A stretch of 64,000 bases of DNA from RUG572 sp964386385 (GTDB lineage Bacteria; Verrucomicrobiota; Kiritimatiellia; RFP12; UBA1067), in assembly GCA_964386385.1 (NCBI GenBank), contig CAYLRN010000003.1, forward strand, positions 124,001-188,000, given 5' to 3'. The position numbers and the translations under genes are program-made. The notes under the pieces were generated by a model. It did not search any database. It saw only the letters and a list, made by a program, of their open reading frames with translations, and was not told where the DNA came from. Shown one piece after another: positions 33,372 to 42,167 of this stretch (the first letter of the stretch is position 1; each line of letters begins with the position of its first letter).

Positions 33372-34868
33372 GTGACGCGGCTTCGGCGGGCATGGCTTTC
33401 GTTCTTCGCCTCGCGCCTTGTCTGCGCGGGTGCGGATTCCCTCGTCATGGGCGCGGCCTACCTTGGCGCCTTCGCACTGCGCCTTGACTTCGCCGAGCCG
33501 CAGTGCGGGTGGCGCGCCGTCGCCCTGAGCTTCCTGACTGTCTGGCTTGTGCAGACGGCGAGCCTCTGCCTCTTCGGCTGCTATCGCCTCGCCTGCCGGC
33601 GGACTTCGCTTTTCGACCTTCCGCGCTACGTGGCGGCGGTGGCGCTTTCGGCGGTCGCGCTTCTGCTGTCGCGCTTCCTCCTCCCGTCGTCGAACCTGTC
33701 GGCGTTCCGGCCGCCGTACTCAGTCACGCTCATCAACGCCGTCCTTCTGCTTGGCGGCCTTTTTGGAGTCCGCATCCTGTGGCGGCTCTACAAGTCGTCA
33801 AGGCAGGACGTCGCCGCGCTTCTGAACCGCGACGAGACGTACCCCGATTCGGCGGACGTCGTCTCGCTCCTGCGCGGCGCCTGCGTGATGGTGACCGGCG
33901 CCGGCGGGTCGATCGGCCGCGAGCTAGTCAGGCAGGTCGTGCGCAGCGGCCCGCGCCTCGTCCTTCTCGTAGAGCGCGGCGAGAACGCGCTCTACGAGAT
34001 AGACCGCGAGATCCGCCAGCTTGGCACGGACGTGAAGTGCCTTCCGCAGATGGTCGACGTCACGGACGAGCGGCGGATGCGCGAGATCTTCGCCGCATAC
34101 CGTCCGGAGATCGTCCTCCACGCCGCGGCGTACAAGCACGTTCCGATGGTGGAGGCCAATCCGCGCGAGGGAATCCGCAACAACACGATCGCCACGCGCC
34201 GCCTCGGCGAGATGGCGCGCGACGCGGGCGTGAGGCGCTTCGTGATGGTCTCCACCGACAAGGCGGTGAATCCGGTCGGCGTCATGGGCGTCACGAAGCG
34301 GCTGGCGGAGGTCCTTCTGATGGACTTGAACGACGCGTCTTCCGCATCCTCTGGCCCGTCGCGCCCGTCCACGCTCTTCTCCGCCGTAAGGTTCGGCAAC
34401 GTGATCGGCTCCAGCGGAAGCGTCGTGCCGCTCTTCCGCGAGCAGATCGCCGCGCATCTGCCGGTGACCGTCACGCATCCGGACATGAAGCGCTACTTCA
34501 TGACGGTCCGCGAGGCGGTCGGGCTTGTCCTGGAGGCGGCCGCCCTTGCGAAGGGCGGCGAGGTCTTCGTCCTGGACATGGGAAAGCCCGTCAGGATAGT
34601 CGACCTGGCGGAACAGCTCATACGGCAGGCGGGGTATCGTCCGTACGTCGACATTCCCATCCGCTTCACCGGCATCCGCCCCGGCGAAAAGCTCTTCGAG
34701 GAGCTCGACGTCAGCGAACGCAGCGCCATAAGGACCGGGCACGCCCGCATATTCATCTGCCGCCACGCCTCCGGCGACGCCGCGGCGGTCGGCGCGCTTG
34801 TCGCGGAGCTCGTCGAGAGCGGCTGCACGGACGACGAAATCCGCCGCCGCCTGAAGGAGTCCGTCTGA
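33372..34868 (+). CDS. CapD/PglF-type nucleotide-sugar epimerase/dehydratase
   Basis: A 498-residue membrane-anchored short-chain dehydrogenase. About four hydrophobic helices occupy 1-145; the NAD motif VTGAGGSIGRELVRQV is near 173-188, followed by HAAAYKHVPMVEANPREGIRNN, VSTDKAVNPVGVMGVTKRLAE, and FGNVIGSSGSVVPLF, all hallmarks of the WbpM/PglF/FlaA1 family, which converts UDP-GlcNAc to a 4-keto-6-deoxy sugar for surface glycans. It starts at GTG 33372 with AAGGAC upstream. It is shorter than many 600-residue relatives because the N-terminal membrane domain is compact. No glycosyltransferases are adjacent. Confidence 0.9.
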   Translation: MTRLRRAWLSFFASRLVCAGADSLVMGAAYLGAFALRLDFAEPQCGWRAVALSFLTVWLVQTASLCLFGCYRLACRRTSLFDLPRYVAAVALSAVALLLSRFLLPSSNLSAFRPPYSVTLINAVLLLGGLFGVRILWRLYKSSRQDVAALLNRDETYPDSADVVSLLRGACVMVTGAGGSIGRELVRQVVRSGPRLVLLVERGENALYEIDREIRQLGTDVKCLPQMVDVTDERRMREIFAAYRPEIVLHAAAYKHVPMVEANPREGIRNNTIATRRLGEMARDAGVRRFVMVSTDKAVNPVGVMGVTKRLAEVLLMDLNDASSASSGPSRPSTLFSAVRFGNVIGSSGSVVPLFREQIAAHLPVTVTHPDMKRYFMTVREAVGLVLEAAALAKGGEVFVLDMGKPVRIVDLAEQLIRQAGYRPYVDIPIRFTGIRPGEKLFEELDVSERSAIRTGHARIFICRHASGDAAAVGALVAELVESGCTDDEIRRRLKESV

Positions 34869-34903
34869 GACCAAGCCGTTTCGCAACCGCCCGGGAGAGA
34901 GCC

Positions 34904-35542
34904 ATGCGACTGAGAATAGAGAGATTTGCCATATGGCGCGAATCGGAGGAGTGTCCGAAGCCGGACGTCTCGTTCGTTCCGCCGCTTGACCGCCGCCGTC
35001 TGACAGACGTCGAGCGCGCCGCGCTGTGCACCGCCTGGCCCGTCGCCGGCGGCCCGTGCGAACTCCCCATGGTCTTCGCGTCGCGCTGGGGCGAGATCGG
35101 CGTCACCCTTAGGCTGATGCGGCAGTTCCACGACGACGGCGAGATGTCCCCTGCCGGCTTTTCCGCGTCCGTGCACAACGCCGCCCCCGGCGCGTTTTCC
35201 ATTCTTGCGAAGGACCATGCGCCGTACACGGCAGTGGCAGCGAGGGAGCGGACGCTGGAGTCCGGCCTGATCGAGGCCTTTTCGCAGATGCGGCCGGTCC
35301 TTTTCACGTACGCCGAGGAGGCGACGCCGAAGTTCTACCGGTCGGTTTTCGGCGAGCCGCAGCCGGCCTGTTCCGTTTCCGCCTTGATCGTGCCGGACGA
35401 ATCGGGGGACGTCGAGGTGGAGTTCCGCTGCTGCATTCTTCCATATGTGTCGTTTGAGGAGTGGGCGGCGTTTCTGACCGGCGACGCATCGGAGTTCTCC
35501 ACGGCGCATTTCCTGATGACGAGGCGGAGCGCGGCGAGTTGA
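34904..35542 (+). CDS. beta-ketoacyl synthase chain-length-factor-like protein (aryl-polyene type)
   Basis: A 212-residue protein resembling the N-terminal ketosynthase-like domain found in aryl-polyene and related clusters: MVFASRWGEIGVTLRLMRQF and MSPAGFSASVHNAAPGAFSI match its ASR.GE...T and SP..FS.SVHNA..G..SI pattern. It is far shorter than a real ketosynthase, and no Cys-His-His active site is seen, consistent with a chain-length-factor or scaffold role. The next gene starts inside its stop codon (TTGA overlap). The match comes from remembered motifs. Confidence 0.75.
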   Translation: MRLRIERFAIWRESEECPKPDVSFVPPLDRRRLTDVERAALCTAWPVAGGPCELPMVFASRWGEIGVTLRLMRQFHDDGEMSPAGFSASVHNAAPGAFSILAKDHAPYTAVAARERTLESGLIEAFSQMRPVLFTYAEEATPKFYRSVFGEPQPACSVSALIVPDESGDVEVEFRCCILPYVSFEEWAAFLTGDASEFSTAHFLMTRRSAAS

Positions 35543-36348
35543 GCGGACGCGCGCCAACGTCGAAGGGGAGACCGTGCGTCCGTCTTGCGCGGAGCGTCCT
35601 TGCGGCCGTATTCTTCGCCGCGTTCGGAATAGGCGGGCTTTTCATCGGCGGCGCGCTTTTCCCCGCGCTTCTTCTCATTGGCCAGCGCCCGCGCGCCGGA
35701 CGCGCGATGCGCCGTCTCGTCGCCGCGAGCTGGCGGCTGTTCGTCGTCGTGGCGCGGGTGACGGGGCTGTTCCGCATTTCGATATCGGATGAAGATCGCG
35801 CCCGTCTCGCATCGCTGCGCGGGCGCGTGGTGGTGGCGAACCACGTCACGCTGCTGGACGTCGTGGTCCTGTCCGTATTCCTTCCCGACGCCACTTCGAT
35901 CGCCAAGGCCGCCGCCCTGCGCAATCCATTCTATTCGCGCATAGTGAAATCTGTCTTCATTCTGAACGACGACCCGGCGGGGGCTATTCGCGACGCCGTT
36001 GCGCTTCTGCGCGAGGGCGTGGACGTGATCGTGTTCCCCGAAGGCACGAGAACGCGGGGCGTCGCGGCGGAGCGCCGGATGCGTCGCGGCGCGGCCAGGA
36101 TTGCGCTCGAGGCCGGAGTCCCGGCGCTGCCGGTCTTCATCTCCTGCGAGCCGCAGACGCTTGGCAAGGGGCAGGCGTGGCACGACGTCGCTGACCGGAC
36201 GATAACGTGGACGCTGCGGGTGCGCGAGGAGATTCCTGCGCGGACGCCGTCCGCGTCGCTGAGCCGTCACGCCGCGGCGGCGGCCCTGACGCGGGAAATC
36301 GAGGAAAGACTGTGGAAAGAGGAGGAGACGCCATGTCCGGAAAGCTGA
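35539..36348 (+). CDS. lysophospholipid acyltransferase (PlsC-like)
   Basis: A 269-residue membrane acyltransferase. One or two hydrophobic segments lie near 20-65; the acyltransferase motifs are VANHVTLLDVVVL (NHxxxxD) near 98 and VIVFPEGTRTRG near 163. It should move an acyl chain from ACP or CoA to a lipid or to a polyene product. The start is uncertain: no ATG fits, and the in-frame TTG at 35539 overlaps the upstream stop, suggesting coupling. A later start would cut the first hydrophobic segment. It lies between two other aryl-polyene-like genes. Confidence 0.82.
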   Translation: MSGRAPTSKGRPCVRLARSVLAAVFFAAFGIGGLFIGGALFPALLLIGQRPRAGRAMRRLVAASWRLFVVVARVTGLFRISISDEDRARLASLRGRVVVANHVTLLDVVVLSVFLPDATSIAKAAALRNPFYSRIVKSVFILNDDPAGAIRDAVALLREGVDVIVFPEGTRTRGVAAERRMRRGAARIALEAGVPALPVFISCEPQTLGKGQAWHDVADRTITWTLRVREEIPARTPSASLSRHAAAAALTREIEERLWKEEETPCPES

Positions 36349-36926
36349 TCGCCGCATTCGCGTCTGCCGCCGTGTCCGTAGTCGCGGCGCTTGCCGTTGC
36401 CGGATGCTCCACGACGCTCGTCCGCGACCGGCCGAACGCCGTCTCCTTCCGTTCCCTTGCGCCAATCGAGACGGCTCCGCTTGCGGAGGCCTTGCTCGAT
36501 CTGCATGGGGTTCGCGCGCAGGCCATTGAAGGCGCGTGGAAGGAGAACGCCTTTGCGGCGGAGGTCGTGATGAAGGGCGACGGAAGCCGCTTCACGGCAG
36601 TCTTTCTGGCGCCGCAGATGCGCCTTGCCACGTTGACGCTGGAGCGACCGCACTCCATCCGCTTCGAGCGGGCGCCGCAGATACCGCGCTCGTTCGAGCC
36701 GGAGTACCTTATTGCCGACCTTGCGTTCATCAATCTTGAAACGGAGGTCCTCCGCCGGGCGTTCGGCTCCGGCGCGATTGTGTCGGACGACGGCCGCGTC
36801 CGCCGCGTGGCGGCTGCCGACGGCTCGCCGATCGCCGAGCTCGTCCGTTCCGAAGACGGCTCTCTCCGCTACCGCAATCTCGTGTACGGATACGACTATT
36901 CCATCCACCCCGCCGCGCAGGAGTAG
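36333..36926 (+). CDS. DUF3261-like lipoprotein
   Basis: A 197-residue predicted lipoprotein: a hydrophobic leader ending in VAGCS gives a lipobox cysteine near residue 25. The mature part has the DUF3261 pattern (ENAFAAEVVMKGDGSRFTAVFLAPQMRLATLTL, then a tail with RYRNLVYGYDYSI). DUF3261 lipoproteins are typical accessory genes of aryl-polyene clusters. ATG 36333 has a strong purine-rich ribosome site (GAGGAGGAG) and overlaps the acyltransferase end by 16 bases. The gene converges with the minus-strand gene at 36972. Confidence 0.78.
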   Translation: MSGKLIAAFASAAVSVVAALAVAGCSTTLVRDRPNAVSFRSLAPIETAPLAEALLDLHGVRAQAIEGAWKENAFAAEVVMKGDGSRFTAVFLAPQMRLATLTLERPHSIRFERAPQIPRSFEPEYLIADLAFINLETEVLRRAFGSGAIVSDDGRVRRVAAADGSPIAELVRSEDGSLRYRNLVYGYDYSIHPAAQE

Positions 36927-36971
36927 CCGTAGGCAAGGTGGCGAGGATAGGCGTTCTGGACTCCGTCTCGG

Positions 36972-38345
36972 CTATGGACGGTCGATGCGGATTGCCGTTT
37001 CAAGCGGACGCTTGCGCGTGGGGAACGCGCAGACCTCCCGTCCGGCTCGCAGAAGGGCGGCTCGGCCGGCTTCGACGCGGATTTCGTCTCCGCCGATCGC
37101 GTTGGCCGCGAGAAAGCACTTTTCAAGTCCGTCGCCGCGCCCGAAGTTCCACGCCTCGTCTGGCTGCGCCACGCGGCCGGGGCCGTCGTAGATCGATTCG
37201 TCCGGCAGCGCGGCGATCCTCTCCAGGACCGCTTCGGGCGGAAGGCCGGAGAGGGCCGACTTCGAGACGGGCGACCTTTCGACGGCGGCCTTCGCGAACG
37301 GCTCCGCCTCGGTCTGCGACAGGTCGTGCGCCGCGTATGGCGCCAGCGTCGCGGAGCGGTTCGCGCCGCGGAGCGCGGAGATGCGGTCTACGATTTCCGC
37401 GTAGCCCATTTCCGGCGTGAGGGAGAGCGGCGTCTCGTCGGCGGTGAACGTCACGCGAGACGGGTCCGGCAGACGCGGGACGACGAGCCGCCTGTCGGCG
37501 GCGTCTTCCGGCGGCTGGAGAAAGGCGTTCAGCTTCCGGGAAAAGGCGTCGTAGGCGGTCGGCGAGATTGTGGCCTCAGGGTAGAGGAGGTGGATGTATC
37601 CGCTTGAATGCGAGACGATCGTCACGCGCTCGTGCTCGAGGGCGCGGCGCGCCTGCCGGGAGATGACCGTGCCGTTGGACCACATGGCGCGGGTGACGAG
37701 GCGGCGGTTGTTGGTGAGGATGCCGGAGTCGACGTCCACGAAGTTCTGGGAGTGGAGGGGCGTCGCCATGAGGTAGATGGATTCGAGGGGGAGGCCGCAG
37801 ACGACGAACGCGGCGGCGGCGTAGAGGCCTGCGAGCGAGACGCATTCCCCCGCGCCGGCGGAATGCCCGTCGCGATGCCTGAAGGCGTCCATGGCCTCTA
37901 TGGTCTCCGTCTTCCAGTAGGGAATCGTGTCTGCCGCGTACTTGTCCAGTCCGAAGTGCCGGCGGATGTCGATGTCGTAGTAGTAGACGTCGCCCTGGTA
38001 GCCGAAGAGCGCGTTGGACTTCGATATCTCCTCCGGCGCGAGGAATGGCGCGAAGCGCGCGAGCTCCCGCTCCTGCGTCGTAAGGCCCCACGTCTCCAGG
38101 TCGAGGTTGAAGGCGTAGTTGTCCATGATGTGCTGGCGGAGGCGCTGGAGGCGCTTCTTGGGGCGCATTTCGCGGACGCCGGCGAACCAGTCGAGTTCGC
38201 GCCACGCCCAGAGACGGCGCGACGTGGCGTTCGCGAGCACGAGGGCGTACATGAGGGCCGGGAAGATGAATATCTCCATGTCCGAAAGGGTGCAGGCGGA
38301 CGACTTCTCCTCAAGGCCGGGCTGGGCTGTTTTCTCTGAATGCAT
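36972..38345 (-). CDS. transglutaminase-like protein of unknown role
   Basis: A 457-residue protein I cannot name. Residues around 190-250 look like a transglutaminase-like cysteine-protease core: GAGECVSLAGLYAAAAFVVCGLPLESIYLM supplies a Cys helix, then HSQNFVDVDSG gives the His strand and an Asp. A hydrophobic stretch near 24-42 (EIFIFPALMYALVLANA) could be a membrane helix, so the protein may be anchored. The C-terminal 150 residues are low in recognisable motifs. Its -10 (TATAAT, 38355-38360) ends 9 bases before the ATG with no ribosome site, a near-leaderless layout. It is divergent from iorA. Confidence 0.78.
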   Translation of the reverse strand: MHSEKTAQPGLEEKSSACTLSDMEIFIFPALMYALVLANATSRRLWAWRELDWFAGVREMRPKKRLQRLRQHIMDNYAFNLDLETWGLTTQERELARFAPFLAPEEISKSNALFGYQGDVYYYDIDIRRHFGLDKYAADTIPYWKTETIEAMDAFRHRDGHSAGAGECVSLAGLYAAAAFVVCGLPLESIYLMATPLHSQNFVDVDSGILTNNRRLVTRAMWSNGTVISRQARRALEHERVTIVSHSSGYIHLLYPEATISPTAYDAFSRKLNAFLQPPEDAADRRLVVPRLPDPSRVTFTADETPLSLTPEMGYAEIVDRISALRGANRSATLAPYAAHDLSQTEAEPFAKAAVERSPVSKSALSGLPPEAVLERIAALPDESIYDGPGRVAQPDEAWNFGRGDGLEKCFLAANAIGGDEIRVEAGRAALLRAGREVCAFPTRKRPLETAIRIDRP

Positions 38346-38354
38346 AGGCCGCAC

Positions 38355-38363
38355 ATTATACCA
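38355..38363 (-). promoter_or_regulatory. extended -10 promoter, 9 nt from a start codon
   Basis: On the minus strand TGG plus a perfect TATAAT; the ATG at 38345 is 9 bases downstream. It faces the iorA promoter at 38412-38420 across about 50 bases. Confidence 0.7.
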
Positions 38364-38411
38364 TTTTTTCTTCCCGCTTCCCGCCTGACGCGCCACGTTT
38401 TGCCCTCGTTG

Positions 38412-38420
38412 TGGTATAAT
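38412..38420 (+). promoter_or_regulatory. extended -10 promoter for iorA
   Basis: TGG plus a perfect TATAAT (38415-38420) with no good -35. The leader of about 35 bases carries an AGAAGGA-type site before ATG 38460. Confidence 0.7.
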
Positions 38421-38459
38421 GGCGTTTTCAGGAAAGAAGAGAAGAAGGACTTGGAAAGC

Positions 38460-40229
38460 ATGAGCGTGAAGAAACTGTTGTCCGCAAACGAAGCGGTGGC
38501 GCATGGCGCGGCCCAGGCCGGCTGCGCGGTGGCGAGCGCCTATCCCGGAACGCCGTCCACGGAGATCCTGGAGAATCTGGTCAAGTTCAAGGACGTCACG
38601 AAGTGCGAATGGGCGGTGAACGAGAAGGTGGCCATGGAGACCGCGATCGGCGCGTCGATCGCCGGCGCCAGGTCGCTCGTGACGATGAAGCACGTGGGGC
38701 TCAACGTGGCGATGGACCCGCTCATGACGTTCACCTACGTCGGCGCCACGGGCGGCATGGTCGTCGTGACGGCGGACGACCCGGGGATGCACTCGTCGCA
38801 GAACGAGCAGGACAACCGCAACGTCGCGAAGTTCGCGCGCATGCCCATGTTCGAGCCGTCCGATTCGCAGGAGGCCTACGAGATGGTGCAGGCCGCGTTC
38901 GAGGCCTCGGAGAAGTACAAGGTCCCGGCGATGCTGCGCCTGACGACGCGCACAAGCCATTCCAGTTCGCTCGTCGACCTGACGGGCTTCAGCCCGGCCA
39001 CGCGGCCGGCAATCCCCTACACGAAGGACATCTCCCACACGATCCCCGTGCCGCTCTTCGCCCGCCAGCACCGCGTGAAGGCGCAGGCGCGCACCGCCCA
39101 GATGGCGGCGGACGGCGCCGGCAGCCCGCTCAACCGCATCGAGCCCGGACGCCGCGACCTCGGAATCATCACGAGCGGCGTAGCCTACCAGTACGTGAAG
39201 GAGGTGTTCCCCGAATTCTCCACGCTCAAGCTCGGCTGGACGAATCCGCTGCCGGCGGAGCTCGTGAAGAAGTTCGCCGTGTCCGTCGACCGCGTGCTCG
39301 TGGTCGAGGAGCTCGACCCGTTCCTGGAGGAGCAGGTGAACGCCATGGGCATAACGACCGTCCCGCACAAGACGGACCTCGACATCTGGGAGCTTAACCC
39401 CGACCGTCTGCAGAACCTTCGCCACGAGCTGGTCGGCGACGTCGACGAGGCGAAGCCCGTGACGCCGGACGCCACGCTGCCCACGCGCCCGCCCGTCCTC
39501 TGCGCCGGCTGCGGACACCGCGGCGTCTTCTACGTCCTCTCCAAGCTGAAGGCCACCGTGACCGGCGACATCGGCTGCTACACGCTCGGCGCGTTCCCGC
39601 CCCTCAACGCGATGGACACGACGATCTGCATGGGCGCGTCCATCGGCAACGCCGCCGGCATGAAGAAGGCCGGGTTCAAGGGCCGCATCTGCGCAGTCCT
39701 GGGAGATTCCACGTTCTTCCACAGCGGCATCACCGGCATCCTGAGCGCCCGCTACAACGGCACTCCCGTGACGACCGTCGTCCTCGACAACCGCATCACC
39801 GCCATGACCGGCCATCAGGACAACCCCGGCACGGGCAGGACGCTCGAAGGCGATCCCGCGCCGGTCACGGACATCCAGGACGTCGCGAAGGCCTGCGGCT
39901 ACAGGAAGGTCGTCAAGGTGAGCGCCGACGACCTCAAGGAGCTCGAGCGCGTGCTGACGGACGCGATGGACGGCGACGAGGGCGCACTGATCGTCGCCTA
40001 CGCGCCGTGCCGCATCGCGGCGAAGCTCACGAAGGAGGGCCTCTGCGAGGTCGACGCCGAAAAGTGCAAGGCCTGCGGCGCCTGCTTCAAGATGGGATGC
40101 CCCGCGATGACGCGCGGCGCGGAAGTCGCGCCCGGCCGCTTCCAGATGAAGATCGACCCGTCGCTCTGCGCCGGGTGCATCCAGTGCGGGCAGGTCTGCC
40201 CCTTCGGCGCGATCCGCCGCGTCCGGTAG
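38460..40229 (+). CDS. iorA: indolepyruvate:ferredoxin oxidoreductase, alpha subunit
   Basis: A 589-residue TPP- and iron-sulfur-dependent oxidoreductase subunit converting aryl pyruvates to aryl-acetyl-CoA with reduced ferredoxin. N-terminal pyrimidine-binding domain (LSANEAVAHGAAQAG, SAYPGTPSTEI), then LCAGCGHRGVFYVL and GDIGCYTLG ... CMGASIGNAAGMKKAG for TPP, GDSTFFHSGITG, and a C-terminal pair of 4Fe-4S motifs (CKACGACFKMGCPAM and CAGCIQCGQVCPFGAI). The small IorB subunit is not next door, unlike in many genomes. The acyl-CoA ligase just downstream could use or recycle the CoA product. Confidence 0.95.
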   Translation: MSVKKLLSANEAVAHGAAQAGCAVASAYPGTPSTEILENLVKFKDVTKCEWAVNEKVAMETAIGASIAGARSLVTMKHVGLNVAMDPLMTFTYVGATGGMVVVTADDPGMHSSQNEQDNRNVAKFARMPMFEPSDSQEAYEMVQAAFEASEKYKVPAMLRLTTRTSHSSSLVDLTGFSPATRPAIPYTKDISHTIPVPLFARQHRVKAQARTAQMAADGAGSPLNRIEPGRRDLGIITSGVAYQYVKEVFPEFSTLKLGWTNPLPAELVKKFAVSVDRVLVVEELDPFLEEQVNAMGITTVPHKTDLDIWELNPDRLQNLRHELVGDVDEAKPVTPDATLPTRPPVLCAGCGHRGVFYVLSKLKATVTGDIGCYTLGAFPPLNAMDTTICMGASIGNAAGMKKAGFKGRICAVLGDSTFFHSGITGILSARYNGTPVTTVVLDNRITAMTGHQDNPGTGRTLEGDPAPVTDIQDVAKACGYRKVVKVSADDLKELERVLTDAMDGDEGALIVAYAPCRIAAKLTKEGLCEVDAEKCKACGACFKMGCPAMTRGAEVAPGRFQMKIDPSLCAGCIQCGQVCPFGAIRRVR

Positions 40230-40247
40230 AGATCAGAGGGAGGAATG

Positions 40248-42167
40248 ATGGCTGAACCGAAGACCCTGTTCGACCAGTTCAAGTTCCAGCGCGAAACGCG
40301 CGGGGACGAGACTGCGTTCCTGATCGGCTCCGGCGACAGGCCCGTGCCGATTTCGTGGCGCAAGTTCACGGACGAGATAGAGGAAATAGCGTTCCTCATC
40401 CAGAAGTACATGCCCGGCGCCACGATCGGCCTCCTTGGCGAGAACTCCTACGAGTGGATGACCGCGCACGTCGCCTGCACCTTCGGCGGCGCCTGCGTGG
40501 TGCCGCTTGAAATGGGTCTCTCCCCGGAGGAGATCGCCGAACGCCTCGTCTTCGTCGGCGCGAAGCTCCTCGTCCATTCCGCCCTCCAGAAGGAGAAGGC
40601 CAAGGCGGTCAAGCGGCTTCTCCCCGACTTGATGGTCGAGGGCTTCGGCTCGCGCATGGCCGACAGGATGCTGGCCTACGCCGCGCAGCAGCTCTCCGGC
40701 GGCGAGAAGGGCGTCTTCTCCCAGCCGGCGCGCAACGAGGATGACACCGCGATGATCGTCTTCACGAGCGGCACGACCTCCAAGCCGCGCGGCGCGGAAC
40801 TGACGCTGCACGGCATTCGCGCGTTCTCGGACTTCTCGTCCTCCCAGCTTCAGATCAAGGCCGGCTCCAGGTCGCTGATGCTTCTGCCCCTGCACCACAT
40901 CTTCGGCGTGTGCACCACGTACATGATGCTCGCGCACGGCGTGGCCCTGGGCGTCTGCCCGGACTTCAGGCGCATCTACGAGGCCGTCGAGCGCTTCCGC
41001 GCGAACTTCCTCTTCCTCGTCCCGGCCCTCGCCGAACTGCTTGCGATGAAGATATCCAAGCACGGCGACAGCGCGGAGGAGGTTCTCGGAGCCCCGCTGG
41101 AGTGGATTCTGACGGGCGGCGCCCCGTGTCCGCAGCGCACGCAGTCGAGCCTCATCTCGCTCGGCATCCGCCCGCTCGGCGGATACGGCCTCACGGAGAC
41201 GACGTCGCTCTACTCCATTTCGCCGTTCGACGATTCGCATCTCGGGTGCGCGGGACAGGCCTGCGGCGGGAAGTGCGAGATGGAGACGCGCGTCTCGAAG
41301 GACGGCATCCTCCAGATCCGCGGGCCGTCCGTCATGAAGGGCTACTACAAGGACCCCGCGCGCACGGCGGACGTCCTTGACAAGGACGGATGGTTCACGA
41401 CCGGCGACTACGGCCGGATCGACGAGGACGGAACGGTGTGGATCACCGGACGCGCCTCGCGCACAATCATCCTCTCTTCCGGCAAGAAGGTGGCGCCGGA
41501 GGAACTTGAGGAAAAGCTCATGTCCCTTCCGGGCGTGCGCGAAGTTCTCGTGTCCGGAGACCTCGTCACGCGCGAAGTCAAGGCGGAAGTCTACGCCGTG
41601 GTGTCGGAGGAGACCGTCCGCCGCCAGATCGACATAGTCAACCGCTCCCTGCCGCTCCACAAGCGCATCCGCGAAATCGTCGTGCGCGCGGAGCCTTTCC
41701 CGCGCACGGCTTCCGGAAAGATCATGGTCTCGTCCACCATCTCCCCCGCCGCCCGCGCGAAGGCGCAGCGTCCCGTCCGCGAAAGGCCGGCGGAGGCGCA
41801 CAGGCCCGCCCCGGCGTTGGTCGCGGACGCCCCCGCCGTCCCTCCGCCCGTGCCGCGTTCTCCGCTCGTCGGCGCGGTGGCCGTCGGGAAGGGCATTTCG
41901 CGCCTTGCCGTCCGCCGCTGGAAATGGGTCGTGGCGATTCTCGCCGCGATGTCCGGCGCGGTGCTGCTGTGGAACGTCTTCGGCTCGGCCATTCTCGATT
42001 CGCTCCCCGCTGCCGACAAGTGCCTGAAGAAAGCCTTGTCCCTTGTTGGCGAGAGCGGCGAGTTCATCCTTGCGCTCCTTGTGCTGATCGCGGCGGTTGT
42101 CGTGTGGCTCACGGTCTTCAGGACGAAGGGCAGGGACGAAGACGAAGGAGACGGAAATGAAAGCTGA
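40248..42167 (+). CDS. AMP-forming acyl-CoA ligase with C-terminal membrane anchor
   Basis: A 639-residue ANL-superfamily enzyme. Motifs: VFTSGTTSKPRGAELTL near 172, GGYGLTETTSLY near 305, GDYGRIDEDGTVWITGR near 385, and PFPRTASGKIM with the catalytic Lys near 485. After about residue 500 a Pro/Ala linker leads to two hydrophobic helices (VVAILAAMSGAVLLWNVF and FILALLVLIAAVVVWL), an unusual addition for a soluble ligase. GAGGGAGG lies just before two ATGs (40245, 40248); the second gives better spacing. It likely activates fatty or aromatic acids. Close to iorA (18 bases) and overlapping mscS. Confidence 0.9.
   Translation: MAEPKTLFDQFKFQRETRGDETAFLIGSGDRPVPISWRKFTDEIEEIAFLIQKYMPGATIGLLGENSYEWMTAHVACTFGGACVVPLEMGLSPEEIAERLVFVGAKLLVHSALQKEKAKAVKRLLPDLMVEGFGSRMADRMLAYAAQQLSGGEKGVFSQPARNEDDTAMIVFTSGTTSKPRGAELTLHGIRAFSDFSSSQLQIKAGSRSLMLLPLHHIFGVCTTYMMLAHGVALGVCPDFRRIYEAVERFRANFLFLVPALAELLAMKISKHGDSAEEVLGAPLEWILTGGAPCPQRTQSSLISLGIRPLGGYGLTETTSLYSISPFDDSHLGCAGQACGGKCEMETRVSKDGILQIRGPSVMKGYYKDPARTADVLDKDGWFTTGDYGRIDEDGTVWITGRASRTIILSSGKKVAPEELEEKLMSLPGVREVLVSGDLVTREVKAEVYAVVSEETVRRQIDIVNRSLPLHKRIREIVVRAEPFPRTASGKIMVSSTISPAARAKAQRPVRERPAEAHRPAPALVADAPAVPPPVPRSPLVGAVAVGKGISRLAVRRWKWVVAILAAMSGAVLLWNVFGSAILDSLPAADKCLKKALSLVGESGEFILALLVLIAAVVVWLTVFRTKGRDEDEGDGNES

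Noticed and set aside
38343..39815. Upstream extension of the minus-strand transglutaminase-like frame
   Set aside because: The extension runs antisense through iorA; the promoter at 38355 and ATG 38345 give a natural start.
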